From Fidelibacterota bacterium (GTDB lineage Bacteria; Fidelibacterota; Marinisomatia; Marinisomatales; Marinisomataceae), in contig BOWX01000004.1 in the NCBI GenBank assembly GCA_019650355.1, forward strand, positions 1 to 64,000: a stretch of 64,000 nucleotides of DNA, given 5' to 3'. Each line of letters begins with the position of its first letter. Positions within the stretch are counted from its first letter, which is position 1. Shown here piece after piece: positions 25,756 through 33,931 of this stretch. The translations under genes were made by a program, and so were the position numbers. A model generated the notes under the pieces. That model had not been told where the DNA came from and did not search any database. It worked only from the letters and a program-made list of their open reading frames with translations.

Positions 25756-25949
25756 ATAAAAAACAAAAAATTGCAAAGCGTAAGCAAAAGAAAAGAAGAT
25801 TAAAGCTCAAAGCAAAAAGAGCAGAACTGCTTAAAAATAAAAAAGTTGTAGAGAAAAAAATTAAAGCAGTAGCAGAAAAGAAAGCGGAATCCAAGAAAAA
25901 AGCAGAACCTAAGCACCAAAGAAAAAAGCTGCAACAAAGAAAAAGATAA
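25752..25949 (+). CDS. Lys/Ala-rich basic protein
   Basis: GTG start at 25752. About 65 residues of a highly basic, probably helical sequence (KKQKIAKRKQKKRRLKLKAK...), with repeated AEKKAE units toward the end. A one-base insertion near 25913 would change the tail from HQRKKLQQRKR to PKAPKKKAATKKK, a histone H1-like pattern, and extend the gene to a stop beyond 25949. Probably nucleic-acid-binding. A tandem 12-base duplication (AAGATAAAGAAT, 25943-25966) follows. Confidence 0.55.
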   Translation: MNKKQKIAKRKQKKRRLKLKAKRAELLKNKKVVEKKIKAVAEKKAESKKKAEPKHQRKKLQQRKR

Positions 25950-25966
25950 AGAATAAGATAAAGAAT
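25943..25966. repeat. Two tandem copies of a 12-base unit
   Basis: AAGATAAAGAAT occurs twice back to back, at the 3' end of the basic-protein gene. If the frame is corrected it codes for a repeated KIKN peptide; otherwise it is the spacer before the sulfotransferase gene. Either slippage or a small coding duplication. Confidence 0.7.
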
Positions 25967-25982
25967 AACAAGTTGATATTGG

Positions 25983-27086
25983 ATGTTTCAATCAAATTCT
26001 ACTTTTGGAATTTATAGTACATCACTTCAAGTATTATTCCGCCATAAAAAATATTTATTTTTTATTTTATTCCTCACCTTTTATCCAGTATTTCTAATAA
26101 TAAATAGAATTTTTCTTTTCTTAGACTTCATTTTAATTCCTGAGTTTGAAAAAGCAAAAGTTAAAGAACCTATTTTCATTATGGGTGTTAATAGAAGTGG
26201 TACAACGTTTTTTCATAAGCTTCTAGCAAAATCAAATCAGTTTTCAACCTCAAATACTTGGGATTTGATTTTACCATCTTTATCCTTGAGAAAACTTCTT
26301 TCAATTTTATCATATACTTTAACATATTTAAAAATTGATCAAATCGAGAAAAAAAATAAAGGTCACCAAGTAAAGCTTGATAATATTGAGGAAGATGAAA
26401 TGCTTCTTTTTATCCATAAGCTTGATTCTTTATGGGTATCTAATCACTTCATACCCTGGTTAAAATTTGATTCAAATACAAAAGAATTTATTAAACATGT
26501 TTATAGAGATAATTCTAAAAATGAAAATAGAAATATAAGATCAATGTTATTTTGTAAAGATTTTTTTCAGAGACAAGCATTTTTAAATAAAAATAAACCT
26601 CACTTATCAAAATCAAACCCATTTATATTTAAAATTGATTCAGTTTTAAAAGTCTTTCCTGATGCAAAATTTGTTTTTTTAGTAAGAGATCCATTAGAAA
26701 CAATCCCATCATATTTTTCTCTTCAAGAAAACGTAAAATTTGGAAATCTTCTCACAAGTAATGAAATGAAGTTATTAAGGAAAGAAACTTATGCTGAAAT
26801 AATTGAATGGTATAAAGAAACTGAAAAAGTAAAATCAAAGCTATTTAAAAAACAATTTATAACATTAACTTACCCTCAAATTACAAGTGATTTAGAAAAT
26901 AGTATTAAGTTATTTTATAAGTTTACTGGGAAAAAAATGACCAAAAAATTTCAAAAACAAGTTTCAGATTATGCATCAAAAAAATATACAAAAAAGCATC
27001 AAAATAAGACCATTGAAGATTATGGATTTACCAAAAAACAAATTTTAAGTGATTTTGATTTTGTATATCAAAAATACTTTGTATAA
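25983..27086 (+). CDS. Sulfotransferase-family protein
   Basis: 367 residues. The 5'-phosphosulfate-binding loop is IMGVNRSGTTFFHKLL (about 63-78). The 3'-phosphate-binding region FPDAKFVFLVRDPLETIPSY (about 222-241) matches the PAPS-dependent family. An N-terminal hydrophobic stretch (about 15-50) suggests membrane attachment. Family members transfer sulfate from PAPS to sugars or lipids; the substrate is unknown. The glycosyltransferase cluster 4 kb away makes a surface glycan possible, but not shown. Confidence 0.85.
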   Translation: MFQSNSTFGIYSTSLQVLFRHKKYLFFILFLTFYPVFLIINRIFLFLDFILIPEFEKAKVKEPIFIMGVNRSGTTFFHKLLAKSNQFSTSNTWDLILPSLSLRKLLSILSYTLTYLKIDQIEKKNKGHQVKLDNIEEDEMLLFIHKLDSLWVSNHFIPWLKFDSNTKEFIKHVYRDNSKNENRNIRSMLFCKDFFQRQAFLNKNKPHLSKSNPFIFKIDSVLKVFPDAKFVFLVRDPLETIPSYFSLQENVKFGNLLTSNEMKLLRKETYAEIIEWYKETEKVKSKLFKKQFITLTYPQITSDLENSIKLFYKFTGKKMTKKFQKQVSDYASKKYTKKHQNKTIEDYGFTKKQILSDFDFVYQKYFV

Positions 27087-27094
27087 TTTTTCTC

Positions 27095-27571
27095 ATGAAA
27101 TTATCCAGTTTTATTTTCGCAATTATATTGTTATTAACAACTCAGCTTAATGCTCATTGTCAAATACCTTGTGGAGTTTATGACGATGCGATGAGAGTAA
27201 AGATGATTGAAGAGCATACCCTAACAATTTTAAAATCTATGAATTATATATCATCTAATCAGTCTGATCTTGAAAAGCAAAATCAAGTCACAAGATGGAT
27301 TATAAATAAGGAAGAACATGCGCAAGAAATTCAAAATATAGTTAGTGAGTATTTTTTAACTCAAAGAATAAAGTTAAAAAGTGATTCAAAAGAAAATAAA
27401 GATTTGTATCATGCACAATTAGCTTCATTACATAATATTTTGCTAGACGCCATGAAATGTAAACAAACTCTAGATACTAATAATACTACATCTTTATTAG
27501 AAAATTTGAACAAATTTGTTAATTTGTATTTTGATGATCATGGTAAAAAACATTTAGAGGATTTGAATTGA
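27095..27571 (+). CDS. sodN: Nickel superoxide dismutase with Sec signal peptide
   Basis: Dismutates superoxide to H2O2 and O2 using Ni. The nickel hook HCQIPCGVYDD is preceded by a hydrophobic signal peptide (MKLSSFIFAIILLLTTQLNA); the -3/-1 pattern LNA places cleavage exactly before His, which would expose the His N-terminus needed for Ni binding without a special SodX protease. The helical body (MIEEHTLTILKSM, EEHAQEIQNIVSEYF) fits the four-helix fold. 158 residues. Likely periplasmic. The last codons overlap the TTG start of the DUF6580 gene. Confidence 0.9.
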   Translation: MKLSSFIFAIILLLTTQLNAHCQIPCGVYDDAMRVKMIEEHTLTILKSMNYISSNQSDLEKQNQVTRWIINKEEHAQEIQNIVSEYFLTQRIKLKSDSKENKDLYHAQLASLHNILLDAMKCKQTLDTNNTTSLLENLNKFVNLYFDDHGKKHLEDLN

Positions 27572-28128
27572 AAAAAAATTTATTACTAATAGTATTATTT
27601 ATTGCAATAATATTTTTTGGAAGAATATTACCACATCCTTACAATTTTACTCCATTAATAGCAGTAACGTTATTATCTAGTTATGCTCTATCAAATAAAC
27701 TCCTAGTCATTACAATACCTATTTTTGGATTCTGGTTGAGTGATTTGTTTATGAATAATTTTATTTATGCTGGGTATTATAAAGATTTCACAATATTTAA
27801 TTCAGGAATGATTTGGACCTATGGAGCGATTTTATTAGTTGCACTTTTGGGTAGTTCATTTTTAAATAAAATTTCATCTGGTAAAGTTGCTTTAGCCAGC
27901 TTATCAGGATCTACAATTTTTTATCTTATTTCAAATTTTGGTGTTTGGGCATTTAGCCCAATGTATGCAAAAACTTTAGTTGGACTAATTCAATGCTATT
28001 CATTAGCCTTACCTTTTTACGGTACTTCATTGATAGGTGATTTGATTTATTGTGGAATATTATTTGGGTCTTATCAGCTATTTTTTTCTAATAATCCAAG
28101 TTTTTTAACTTCTCAAAGCAAAACTTAA
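27568..28128 (+). CDS. DUF6580 family membrane protein (putative small-solute transporter)
   Basis: 186 residues, five to six TM helices (RILPHPYNFTPLIAVTLLSSYAL, FGFWLSDLFMNN, WTYGAILLVALLG, YLISNFGVWAF, SLALPFYGTSLIGDLIYCGILFGSY). The family is described as transport-like (ECF S-component-like topology), without known substrate. TTG start (TTGA overlap with sodN) with AGAGGA 8 bases upstream. The tight coupling to Ni-SOD suggests nickel uptake or handling, which is inference. Confidence 0.75.
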   Translation: MKKNLLLIVLFIAIIFFGRILPHPYNFTPLIAVTLLSSYALSNKLLVITIPIFGFWLSDLFMNNFIYAGYYKDFTIFNSGMIWTYGAILLVALLGSSFLNKISSGKVALASLSGSTIFYLISNFGVWAFSPMYAKTLVGLIQCYSLALPFYGTSLIGDLIYCGILFGSYQLFFSNNPSFLTSQSKT

Positions 28129-28210
28129 AAGATTTTATTTCATTGGTATTACTTAAATAACTAATTATATTGCTCCATAAATTTTTTTATTAACTAACAA
28201 AGAGAAACAA

Positions 28211-28423
28211 ATGAGTGACAAAGAAAAAGGTACTGTAAAGTTCTTTAATGACAAAAAAGGTTACGGATTCATTACAAAAGAAGATGGAACGGACGTTTTT
28301 GTACATTTCTCTAGCATCGTGTCTGAAAATGACTTTAAGACACTTAAGCAAGACCAAGCGGTTGAGTTTGAGGTTGAATCTGATGATAGAGGGGACAAAG
28401 CAGTCAATGTATCAGCAGTATAG
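28211..28423 (+). CDS. cspA: Cold-shock domain protein
   Basis: Nucleic-acid-binding OB-fold protein that melts RNA structure. [21 protein letters not shown] (about 6-26) contains RNP1, and DVFVHFSSI is RNP2. 70 residues, typical length. The 82-base 5' gap may be a structured leader as for other csp genes; no motif can be assigned. GAGAAAC upstream serves as a weak ribosome-binding site. Expressed from its own promoter, likely abundant. Confidence 0.95.
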   Translation: MSDKEKGTVKFFNDKKGYGFITKEDGTDVFVHFSSIVSENDFKTLKQDQAVEFEVESDDRGDKAVNVSAV

Positions 28424-28471
28424 TTAGTTAGTAATTTCATATCATATTTATTATTTTAGCTTTAGAGAAAT

Positions 28472-28543
28472 GCCTCAGTAGCTCAATGGTAGAGCAGTGG
28501 CCTCTTAAGCCATTGGTTGTAGGTTCGAGTCCTTCCTGGGGTA
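28472..28543 (+). tRNA. tRNA-Lys (CTT)
   Basis: Acceptor GCCTCAG (28472-28478) pairs with CTGGGGT (28536-28542), discriminator A28543. The D arm has GCTCAATGGTAGAGC. The anticodon loop CTCTTAA (anticodon CTT) sits between GTGGC and GCCAT. The T arm GTAGG-TTCGAGT-CCTTC has one T-T mismatch, where A would be expected. CCA is not encoded. The SDR gene begins 10 bases downstream. Confidence 0.9.
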
Positions 28544-28553
28544 CAAAAATCAT

Positions 28554-29315
28554 ATGAACATTCAGAATAAAAATATTGTTATTACTGGTGCTGCTAATGG
28601 AATTGGTTATGCTCTAGCAAAGCGTATGTCAGAGGAGTCTCCAAAATCAATTTCATTGATTGATATCAAATCATCTTTGAAAGAAGTAGCTAGATCTTTG
28701 AATGCAGACAGTTATATTGTTGATGTTTCAAATGAACACGATTTTCAATCTGTTTTAAATAGTATAATTAATAAAAATGGCTCCATTGATTTGTTTTGTT
28801 CAAACGCTGGAATACAGCAATTTGGAACATTAGAAACTTCAACTCTTGATTGGCAAAAAAATTGGGATGTAAATGTAATGTCCCATATTTATGCTGCTAA
28901 GGTATTAATCCCACATATGAAAAAACAAGGTTCAGGGTATTTACTTTTAACTGTATCTGCTGCTGGTTTGTTAAATATGCCTGGTGCGATAGCATACGCA
29001 ACTACTAAGCATGCGGCAATGGGTTTGGCTGAAAATCTCGCAATTATGTTTGGTAATGATGGTATAAAAGTTTCTGCTTTATGCCCCCAATTGGTTGATA
29101 CTGATATGCTTAAATCCTCGGGTGATATACCTGAAGATCATCCATTGCTAAAAGATGGGGTACTATCTGCAGATTTTGTTGCCAATGAAACAATAAAAGG
29201 AATTAATGCAGAAAAGTTTTTAATCTTACCTCATAAACAAGTTGAAAAATATATTCAAGGTAAGGCGTTTGATTATGATTCTTGGATTGAAGCAGTCAGG
29301 GAGTTGGCTCCATGA
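28554..29315 (+). CDS. SDR-family oxidoreductase
   Basis: 253 residues. NAD(P)-binding TGAANGIG (about 11-18), CSNAGI at about 82, catalytic Ser in LLTVSAAGL and Tyr-Lys in YATTKHAAMG (about 146-155). C-terminal half carries PQLVDTDML. Substrate specificity cannot be predicted. The start is only 10 bases after tRNA-Lys with no Shine-Dalgarno. Its stop overlaps the start of the next small membrane gene (ATGA). Confidence 0.85.
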   Translation: MNIQNKNIVITGAANGIGYALAKRMSEESPKSISLIDIKSSLKEVARSLNADSYIVDVSNEHDFQSVLNSIINKNGSIDLFCSNAGIQQFGTLETSTLDWQKNWDVNVMSHIYAAKVLIPHMKKQGSGYLLLTVSAAGLLNMPGAIAYATTKHAAMGLAENLAIMFGNDGIKVSALCPQLVDTDMLKSSGDIPEDHPLLKDGVLSADFVANETIKGINAEKFLILPHKQVEKYIQGKAFDYDSWIEAVRELAP

Positions 29316-29548
29316 AATTTTTAAGAAATAAGATTATAAAATGGTTAATTTTTTTAAGATTTTTTTTACCAGAATTATCCAAAAAAAACCAAATACTTTT
29401 TTGCCTTCAATTTATTTTTTTTATTTCGAGTATTGTTTTATTCTTTCTTCATTTAGATAAAATGAATATTGCAATTTATCATCTAATTGCTACATTTGTT
29501 TTCGCTTTAAGCATGGGGAATATGATGTCAAATAGTTTCAAAATATAA
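29312..29548 (+). CDS. Small two-helix membrane protein
   Basis: 78 residues with a basic start (MKFLRNKIIKWL), two hydrophobic helices (about 29-45 and 52-72) and a short polar C-terminus (MGNMMSNSFKI). No family recognised. Coupled to the SDR gene by ATGA and 1 base before the HMA-MauE gene. Confidence 0.5.
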   Translation: MKFLRNKIIKWLIFLRFFLPELSKKNQILFCLQFIFFISSIVLFFLHLDKMNIAIYHLIATFVFALSMGNMMSNSFKI

Positions 29549-29549
29549 C

Positions 29550-30290
29550 ATGAAAAAATTTTATGCGATATCTGGAATGACTTGCGATAGTTGTAAAGCA
29601 ACTATTTATCAAAATTTAATGGAATTACATGAAGTTGAATCTGTTGAGATAGATCGTGAAAAAGGTGAAGCAATTATTTCAATGACAAGCAAAATTGAAA
29701 TATCAACACTGCAAAATACCTTACCTTCAAAGTTTCCATTTCAGAAAAAGTATTTGATAATAATACTTTTGAAGATGATTCAATTTTAGAAAGCGGCAAA
29801 AATGAAAAATCAAAATTTCAGCAGCTCAAACCCTATTACTAATCCTTACTTACATATCATTGCTAGTATATTGATGAATTACAACAATTGGAACCCAAAT
29901 GAAGCAATGTTGGATTTTATGGGATTGTTTTACATAGTTTTTAGTTTTTTTAAAATGTTAGATCTTAAAGGCTTTCCAGAATCTTTCAGCATGTATGATC
30001 CATTAGCAAAAAGATTGCCAATATATGGATGGATTTACCCATTTATTGAGACAGGATTGGGGTTAATGTTGTTGATGCGATTCGAGATTAAAATTGCTTT
30101 AATTATTACTCTAATTGTTTTAGGAATCACAACGATTGGGGTAACAAAAACATTATTAGACAAGAAATCAATAAGGTGTGCGTGTTTAGGTACAGCTTTA
30201 AAACTTCCTATGACAGAAGCCACATTTATTGAAAATATTATTATGATCGCAATGGCTATATCAATGTTAACTAACTATATTGTTGTGTAG
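29550..30290 (+). CDS. HMA-domain protein fused to MauE/DoxX-like TM domain, frame-broken
   Basis: N-terminal heavy-metal-associated domain: GMTCDSCKATIYQNL with the CxxC metal site (about 8-14). After frame corrections near 29735 and 29855 the protein continues through a polar linker (SEKVFDNNTFEDDS) into a four-helix membrane domain: KMLDLKGFPESFSMYDPLAKR, YGWIYPFIETGLGLMLL and CACLGTALKLPM. This HMA-MauE fusion is widespread in Bacteroidota and likely handles copper or mercury at the membrane. Joined length about 245 residues. The CACLG Cys pair in the membrane domain may take part in metal transfer. Confidence 0.8.
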
Positions 30291-30732
30291 ATGTCATTTA
30301 TTTTTCTATTTAATCTTGTATTATCATTTGTTGCTGTAGGCTAAATTTGGACTATACAGTTGGTACACTATCCATCAATGAGGTACATTTCTAAAGATAA
30401 GTTTCCAGAATATCATAATTTTCATTCTATCAGAATTTCTATTTTGGCAATGCCATTAATGTTTTGTGAGCTTGTCACTTCGATAATGCTTTGGTACCAA
30501 AATTTCAATAACGCTATTCAAAATGTATTTCTTATAAATTTAATTATAGTTGTATTGATTTGGTTGTCTACATTTTTAATTCAAGTGCCTTTACATAATG
30601 CATTATCCAAAGAAAAAAATACAGAAAAATTATCTAAGATTAATTTGTACAAATTGGATTAGGACCATATTATGGACATCAAGATCAATTTTGATGATTT
30701 TGTTTCTTGCATTTGCAATGGACTTGATTTAA
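30291..30732 (+). CDS. Small polytopic membrane protein, frame-broken
   Basis: Directly follows the HMA-MauE stop. Joined: MSFIFLFNLVLSFVAVG, then IWTIQLVHYPSMRYISKD..., LMFCELVTSIMLWYQ, WLSTFLIQVPLHNAL and finally IRTILWTSRSILM to a TAA at 30730. Corrections near 30341 and 30655. About 145 residues, four TM helices with conserved-looking QLVHYP and QVPLHN His positions. Homologues that I cannot name occur in Bacteroidota and cyanobacteria. Function unknown. Confidence 0.65.
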
Positions 30733-30770
30733 TTGAATGAAAATTTAATTATTTTATTTAGATTCACTTC

Positions 30771-31490
30771 ATGACATCAAACGAATTCATATTATTTGGT
30801 TCAACTCATTTACTAACTCTTTTTATAATCTTTGGAGCTTCATTTGCTTTCTCTTTTTATGTTAAAAATGATTACGATGAAATTAGATATGCTATGTTTG
30901 AAAAGATTTTGGCTTACCTTTTAATTTTTAATGAATTACTAAAACCATTTTATTTGAATTATTTTAGTCCAGAAGATTATAATTGGACGAACACTATTCC
31001 TTTACATGCATGCCATTTTTCATCTTATGCTACAGGACTCTTTTTATTAACACGAAATCAAAAGTTTTTCGATTTTGCATATTTCTGGGGTCTTGGAGGA
31101 GGAACAATGGCTCTTTTCACTCCAGATATTGAGTTCACTTTCCCTGATTTAGATTTCATTACATTATTTTCTGGACATGGTTTATTATTTTTTGCCCTTC
31201 TATACATTGCAATTGGAATTAAGCAGAATATCACATTTGAATCTTATAAAAATGCTATAAAATTTTCTCTTTATATACTTCCAGTAGTATACATAATAAA
31301 TGTATTGGTTGGAGGTGAACCTGGCTTTGAAGCTAATTTATGGTATTTGATGAAAGCGCCTACCGGTGAATCTTTAATGAGCTTTTTCCCAAGTCCACCT
31401 TTACATGTTATACCGCTTTTCCCGATTGTAATGTTTGTTTTCTATCTTTTATATTTACCATACAAATTCAAGGAGAAGAATAATGATTAA
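30771..31490 (+). CDS. TIGR02206/YwaF-family membrane protein
   Basis: 239 residues, seven TM helices. The family is recognised by GSTHLLTLFIIFGAS near the start, the PLHACHFSSYATGLFLLT block (usually PLHLCD) at about 82-99, and SGHGLLFFALLYIAIG. Function unknown; related proteins may be integral-membrane regulators or enzymes. The Shine-Dalgarno of the next gene (AAGGAGAAG) lies inside its 3' end. Confidence 0.8.
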   Translation: MTSNEFILFGSTHLLTLFIIFGASFAFSFYVKNDYDEIRYAMFEKILAYLLIFNELLKPFYLNYFSPEDYNWTNTIPLHACHFSSYATGLFLLTRNQKFFDFAYFWGLGGGTMALFTPDIEFTFPDLDFITLFSGHGLLFFALLYIAIGIKQNITFESYKNAIKFSLYILPVVYIINVLVGGEPGFEANLWYLMKAPTGESLMSFFPSPPLHVIPLFPIVMFVFYLLYLPYKFKEKNND

Positions 31491-32008
31491 AGCAATATTA
31501 GTTTTTTCAATATTTTTTCAATGTTTTGAATGCAAATGATAATTTTCTAGAAAAAAAATTTCCAACTATTGAGGGAATATCTCTTTCAGGTAATGATGTG
31601 AAGTTTCCAGATGTTTTAATTGGTAAACCATCTGTTTTGGCAGTTGCTTTTAAACAAAAAGCTCAATTATGTATTAACTCTTGGGCAGATGAATTTTTTC
31701 CAAAATATGGTATTAATAAGGATGTGCATTATTACGAAATTCCAATGTTAGGAGCTCAGTGGACCATGGCAAGAAATTGGATTGATGGTGGAATGCGTGG
31801 CGGAGTTCCCAAGCCTTTGCACGACTATACCGCAACTTACTACGGTCCTTTAAGATCTTACTATAAATCTTTAGGAATATCATCAAGAGGGGATTGTTAT
31901 ATGTATGTTCTTGATAAAGATGGAATCATAAAAAATCGTTTTAATGGCTATGCTACAAAAGATAGTTTAGAAGAAATGTTTAAACTAATTGACTCTTTAA
32001 ATGAGTAA
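31483..32008 (+). CDS. Exported thioredoxin-fold, ATP10-like protein, frame-broken at the signal peptide
   Basis: ATG at 31483 with AGGAG upstream. One base correction near 31515 joins a signal peptide (MIKAILVFSIFF...NAND) to the body: PSVLAVAFKQKAQLCINSWADEFF, YYEIPMLGAQWTMARNWIDGG, MRGGVPKPLHDYTATYYG and a TSA-like MYVLDKDGIIKNRFNGYAT. The pattern resembles ATP10-type/peroxiredoxin-like domains in bacteria of unknown function; in mitochondria ATP10 assists F0 assembly. It overlaps the FBPase gene by 8 bases. Confidence 0.6.
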
Positions 32009-32945
32009 GGTAACTGAAAATTTTCAGCTTTACTTAAAGGCTACAGAATCTGCTGCCATAGCTGCTGCAAAACTCAGAGGAAATGGTGATGGAAAAGCTG
32101 CAGATAAAGTTGCAACTGAAGCTATGAGAAAAGTTCTTCAAGATTCAGAGGTACATACAAGAGTCGTAATTGGTGAAGGAGAAAGAGATGATGCACCAAT
32201 GCTTTATATTGGCGAAGAGATGGGTAATCCTGAAAGTGATTTAAAAATTGATATTGCAGTTGATCCTTTAGAGTGTACCAATCATTGTGCTAAAGATTTA
32301 CCTGATGCATTATCTGTTTTAGCTGCTGCACCAAGAGGAGCTTTATTGAATGCTCCTGATACATATATGAATAAATTGTGTGGCTCATCAAAATTAATAG
32401 GTCACATTGCTCTTGATAATTCAGTTGAAGACAATTTATCTTTAGCAGCAAAAGCATTACAAAAAAATATTTCTGAATTAAAAATTATAGTAATGGATAG
32501 AGAAAGACATATTGATTTAATATCTACCTTGAAAGATTTAGGCGTTCAACCAATCCTGATTGGAGATGGTGATGTTTCAGGAGGATTAAAAGCAGCTGAA
32601 GGGTCGGTTGATTTGTTGTATGGAATTGGCGCAGCTCCCGAGGGAGTAATTACGGCTACTGCTGTAAAAGCTATGGGAGGTTTTTTTGAAGGAAGACTTC
32701 ATTTTATGGATGACTCATTTAAAGAAAGGGCCTTGAAAATGTTAGGTAGTGATATAAATAATTTATGGTCAGCTGATGATCTTTGTAGATCAACTGACTC
32801 TTTTTTCATTGCTAGCGGAGTTTGCTCAGGATGGATACCTGGTGTTAAATTTGATGGTAATAAGGCTGAAGTAACCTCAAAAATTATTTTTGGCGATTCA
32901 AGTGAAACACAAATAATAACAAACGAATATATTTTAGGAGAATAA
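32001..32945 (+). CDS. glpX: Fructose-1,6-bisphosphatase class II
   Basis: Hydrolyses fructose-1,6-bisphosphate for gluconeogenesis (and possibly sedoheptulose bisphosphate). GlpX motifs: VVIGEGERDDAPMLYIGEE (about 53-71), VDPLECTNHCAK (about 88-99), CGSSKLIGHIAL, IGDGDVSGG and GIGAAPEGVITATA. The metal site VDPLE is kept but the usual Gly after Glu is Cys (LECT), with a second Cys three residues on. 314 residues, intact. 1 base upstream of class I aldolase, so the two gluconeogenic/glycolytic enzymes share an operon. Confidence 0.9.
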   Translation: MSKVTENFQLYLKATESAAIAAAKLRGNGDGKAADKVATEAMRKVLQDSEVHTRVVIGEGERDDAPMLYIGEEMGNPESDLKIDIAVDPLECTNHCAKDLPDALSVLAAAPRGALLNAPDTYMNKLCGSSKLIGHIALDNSVEDNLSLAAKALQKNISELKIIVMDRERHIDLISTLKDLGVQPILIGDGDVSGGLKAAEGSVDLLYGIGAAPEGVITATAVKAMGGFFEGRLHFMDDSFKERALKMLGSDINNLWSADDLCRSTDSFFIASGVCSGWIPGVKFDGNKAEVTSKIIFGDSSETQIITNEYILGE

Positions 32946-32946
32946 A

Positions 32947-33930
32947 ATGTCAGAATTGCACGCTGTTGCACATAAAATGGTTGAAAAAGGTAAAGGAATT
33001 TTAGCTGCTGATGAAAGCACACCAACCTGCACTAAACGCTTTGCAAGCATCAATACAGATTCAACTGCAGAAAGCAGAAATTTTTATAGAAATATGCTTT
33101 TTACAACTGAAGATATTGAAAAATACATAAGCGGTATCATTTTATTTGACGAAACTTTTCATCAATCAGAATTATCATCAGGAATGAAATTTCCAGAATA
33201 TTTAACATCCAAAAATATATTACCTGGTATTAAAGTAGATCAGGGTTTGGAAGATTTTAGTCCTTATGAGAAACTGACTAAAGGCTTAGATGGTTTGTCA
33301 GAAAGGCTTAGTAAATATTATGCACTTGGAGCACGATTTGCTAAATGGAGGGCTGTAATAACTCCTGGAGATAGTATACCAACTGATGATTGTATATTAG
33401 CAAATGCAAAAAATCTTGCTAAGTATGCTAAGAAATGTCAACAAGCTAACCTTGTTCCTATTGTAGAACCAGAAGTACTTATGGATGGAGCTCATACCAT
33501 CGATGAGTCTTTTGATATTACTTCACGAACATTAAATATGGTTTTTAATCAACTTGATGAACATAATGTTAGTTTGCAAGGCATTGTCTTAAAGCCAAAT
33601 ATGATTCTATCTGGTTATGAGTGTTCTTATCAGGCAAGTATTGAAGAAGTTGCTGAAAAAACTGTTAACTGCTTATCTGCTCATGTGCCATCAGAAGTTC
33701 CTGGAATAGCTTTTCTATCAGGGGGTCAATCTGATGAAGATGCAACATTACATTTAAATGAAATGAACAAATATGAAACAGATTGGAATTTAACCTTTTC
33801 TTACGGCAGAGCTCTCCAGCAGTCAGCATTAAAAGCTTGGTCAGGTAAAAAAGAAAATGTTACAGATGCTCAAGAAGCATTTATTGAAAAGGCCAAAGCT
33901 AACAGCCTAGCTACAGTTGCAGGATTGTAA
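32947..33930 (+). CDS. Class I fructose-bisphosphate aldolase
   Basis: Schiff-base aldolase cleaving fructose-1,6-bisphosphate. Diagnostic: GKGILAADESTPTCTKRFA (about 15-33), KWRAVITPGD (about 132-141), PIVEPEVLMDGAHTI and GIVLKPNMILSG with the Schiff-base Lys in LKPN. The C-terminal GGQSDEDATLHLNEMNK and SYGRALQQSALKAWSGK match the eukaryote-like class I type. 327 residues, intact. Strong AGGAG upstream. Confidence 0.95.
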   Translation: MSELHAVAHKMVEKGKGILAADESTPTCTKRFASINTDSTAESRNFYRNMLFTTEDIEKYISGIILFDETFHQSELSSGMKFPEYLTSKNILPGIKVDQGLEDFSPYEKLTKGLDGLSERLSKYYALGARFAKWRAVITPGDSIPTDDCILANAKNLAKYAKKCQQANLVPIVEPEVLMDGAHTIDESFDITSRTLNMVFNQLDEHNVSLQGIVLKPNMILSGYECSYQASIEEVAEKTVNCLSAHVPSEVPGIAFLSGGQSDEDATLHLNEMNKYETDWNLTFSYGRALQQSALKAWSGKKENVTDAQEAFIEKAKANSLATVAGL

Positions 33931-33931
33931 T

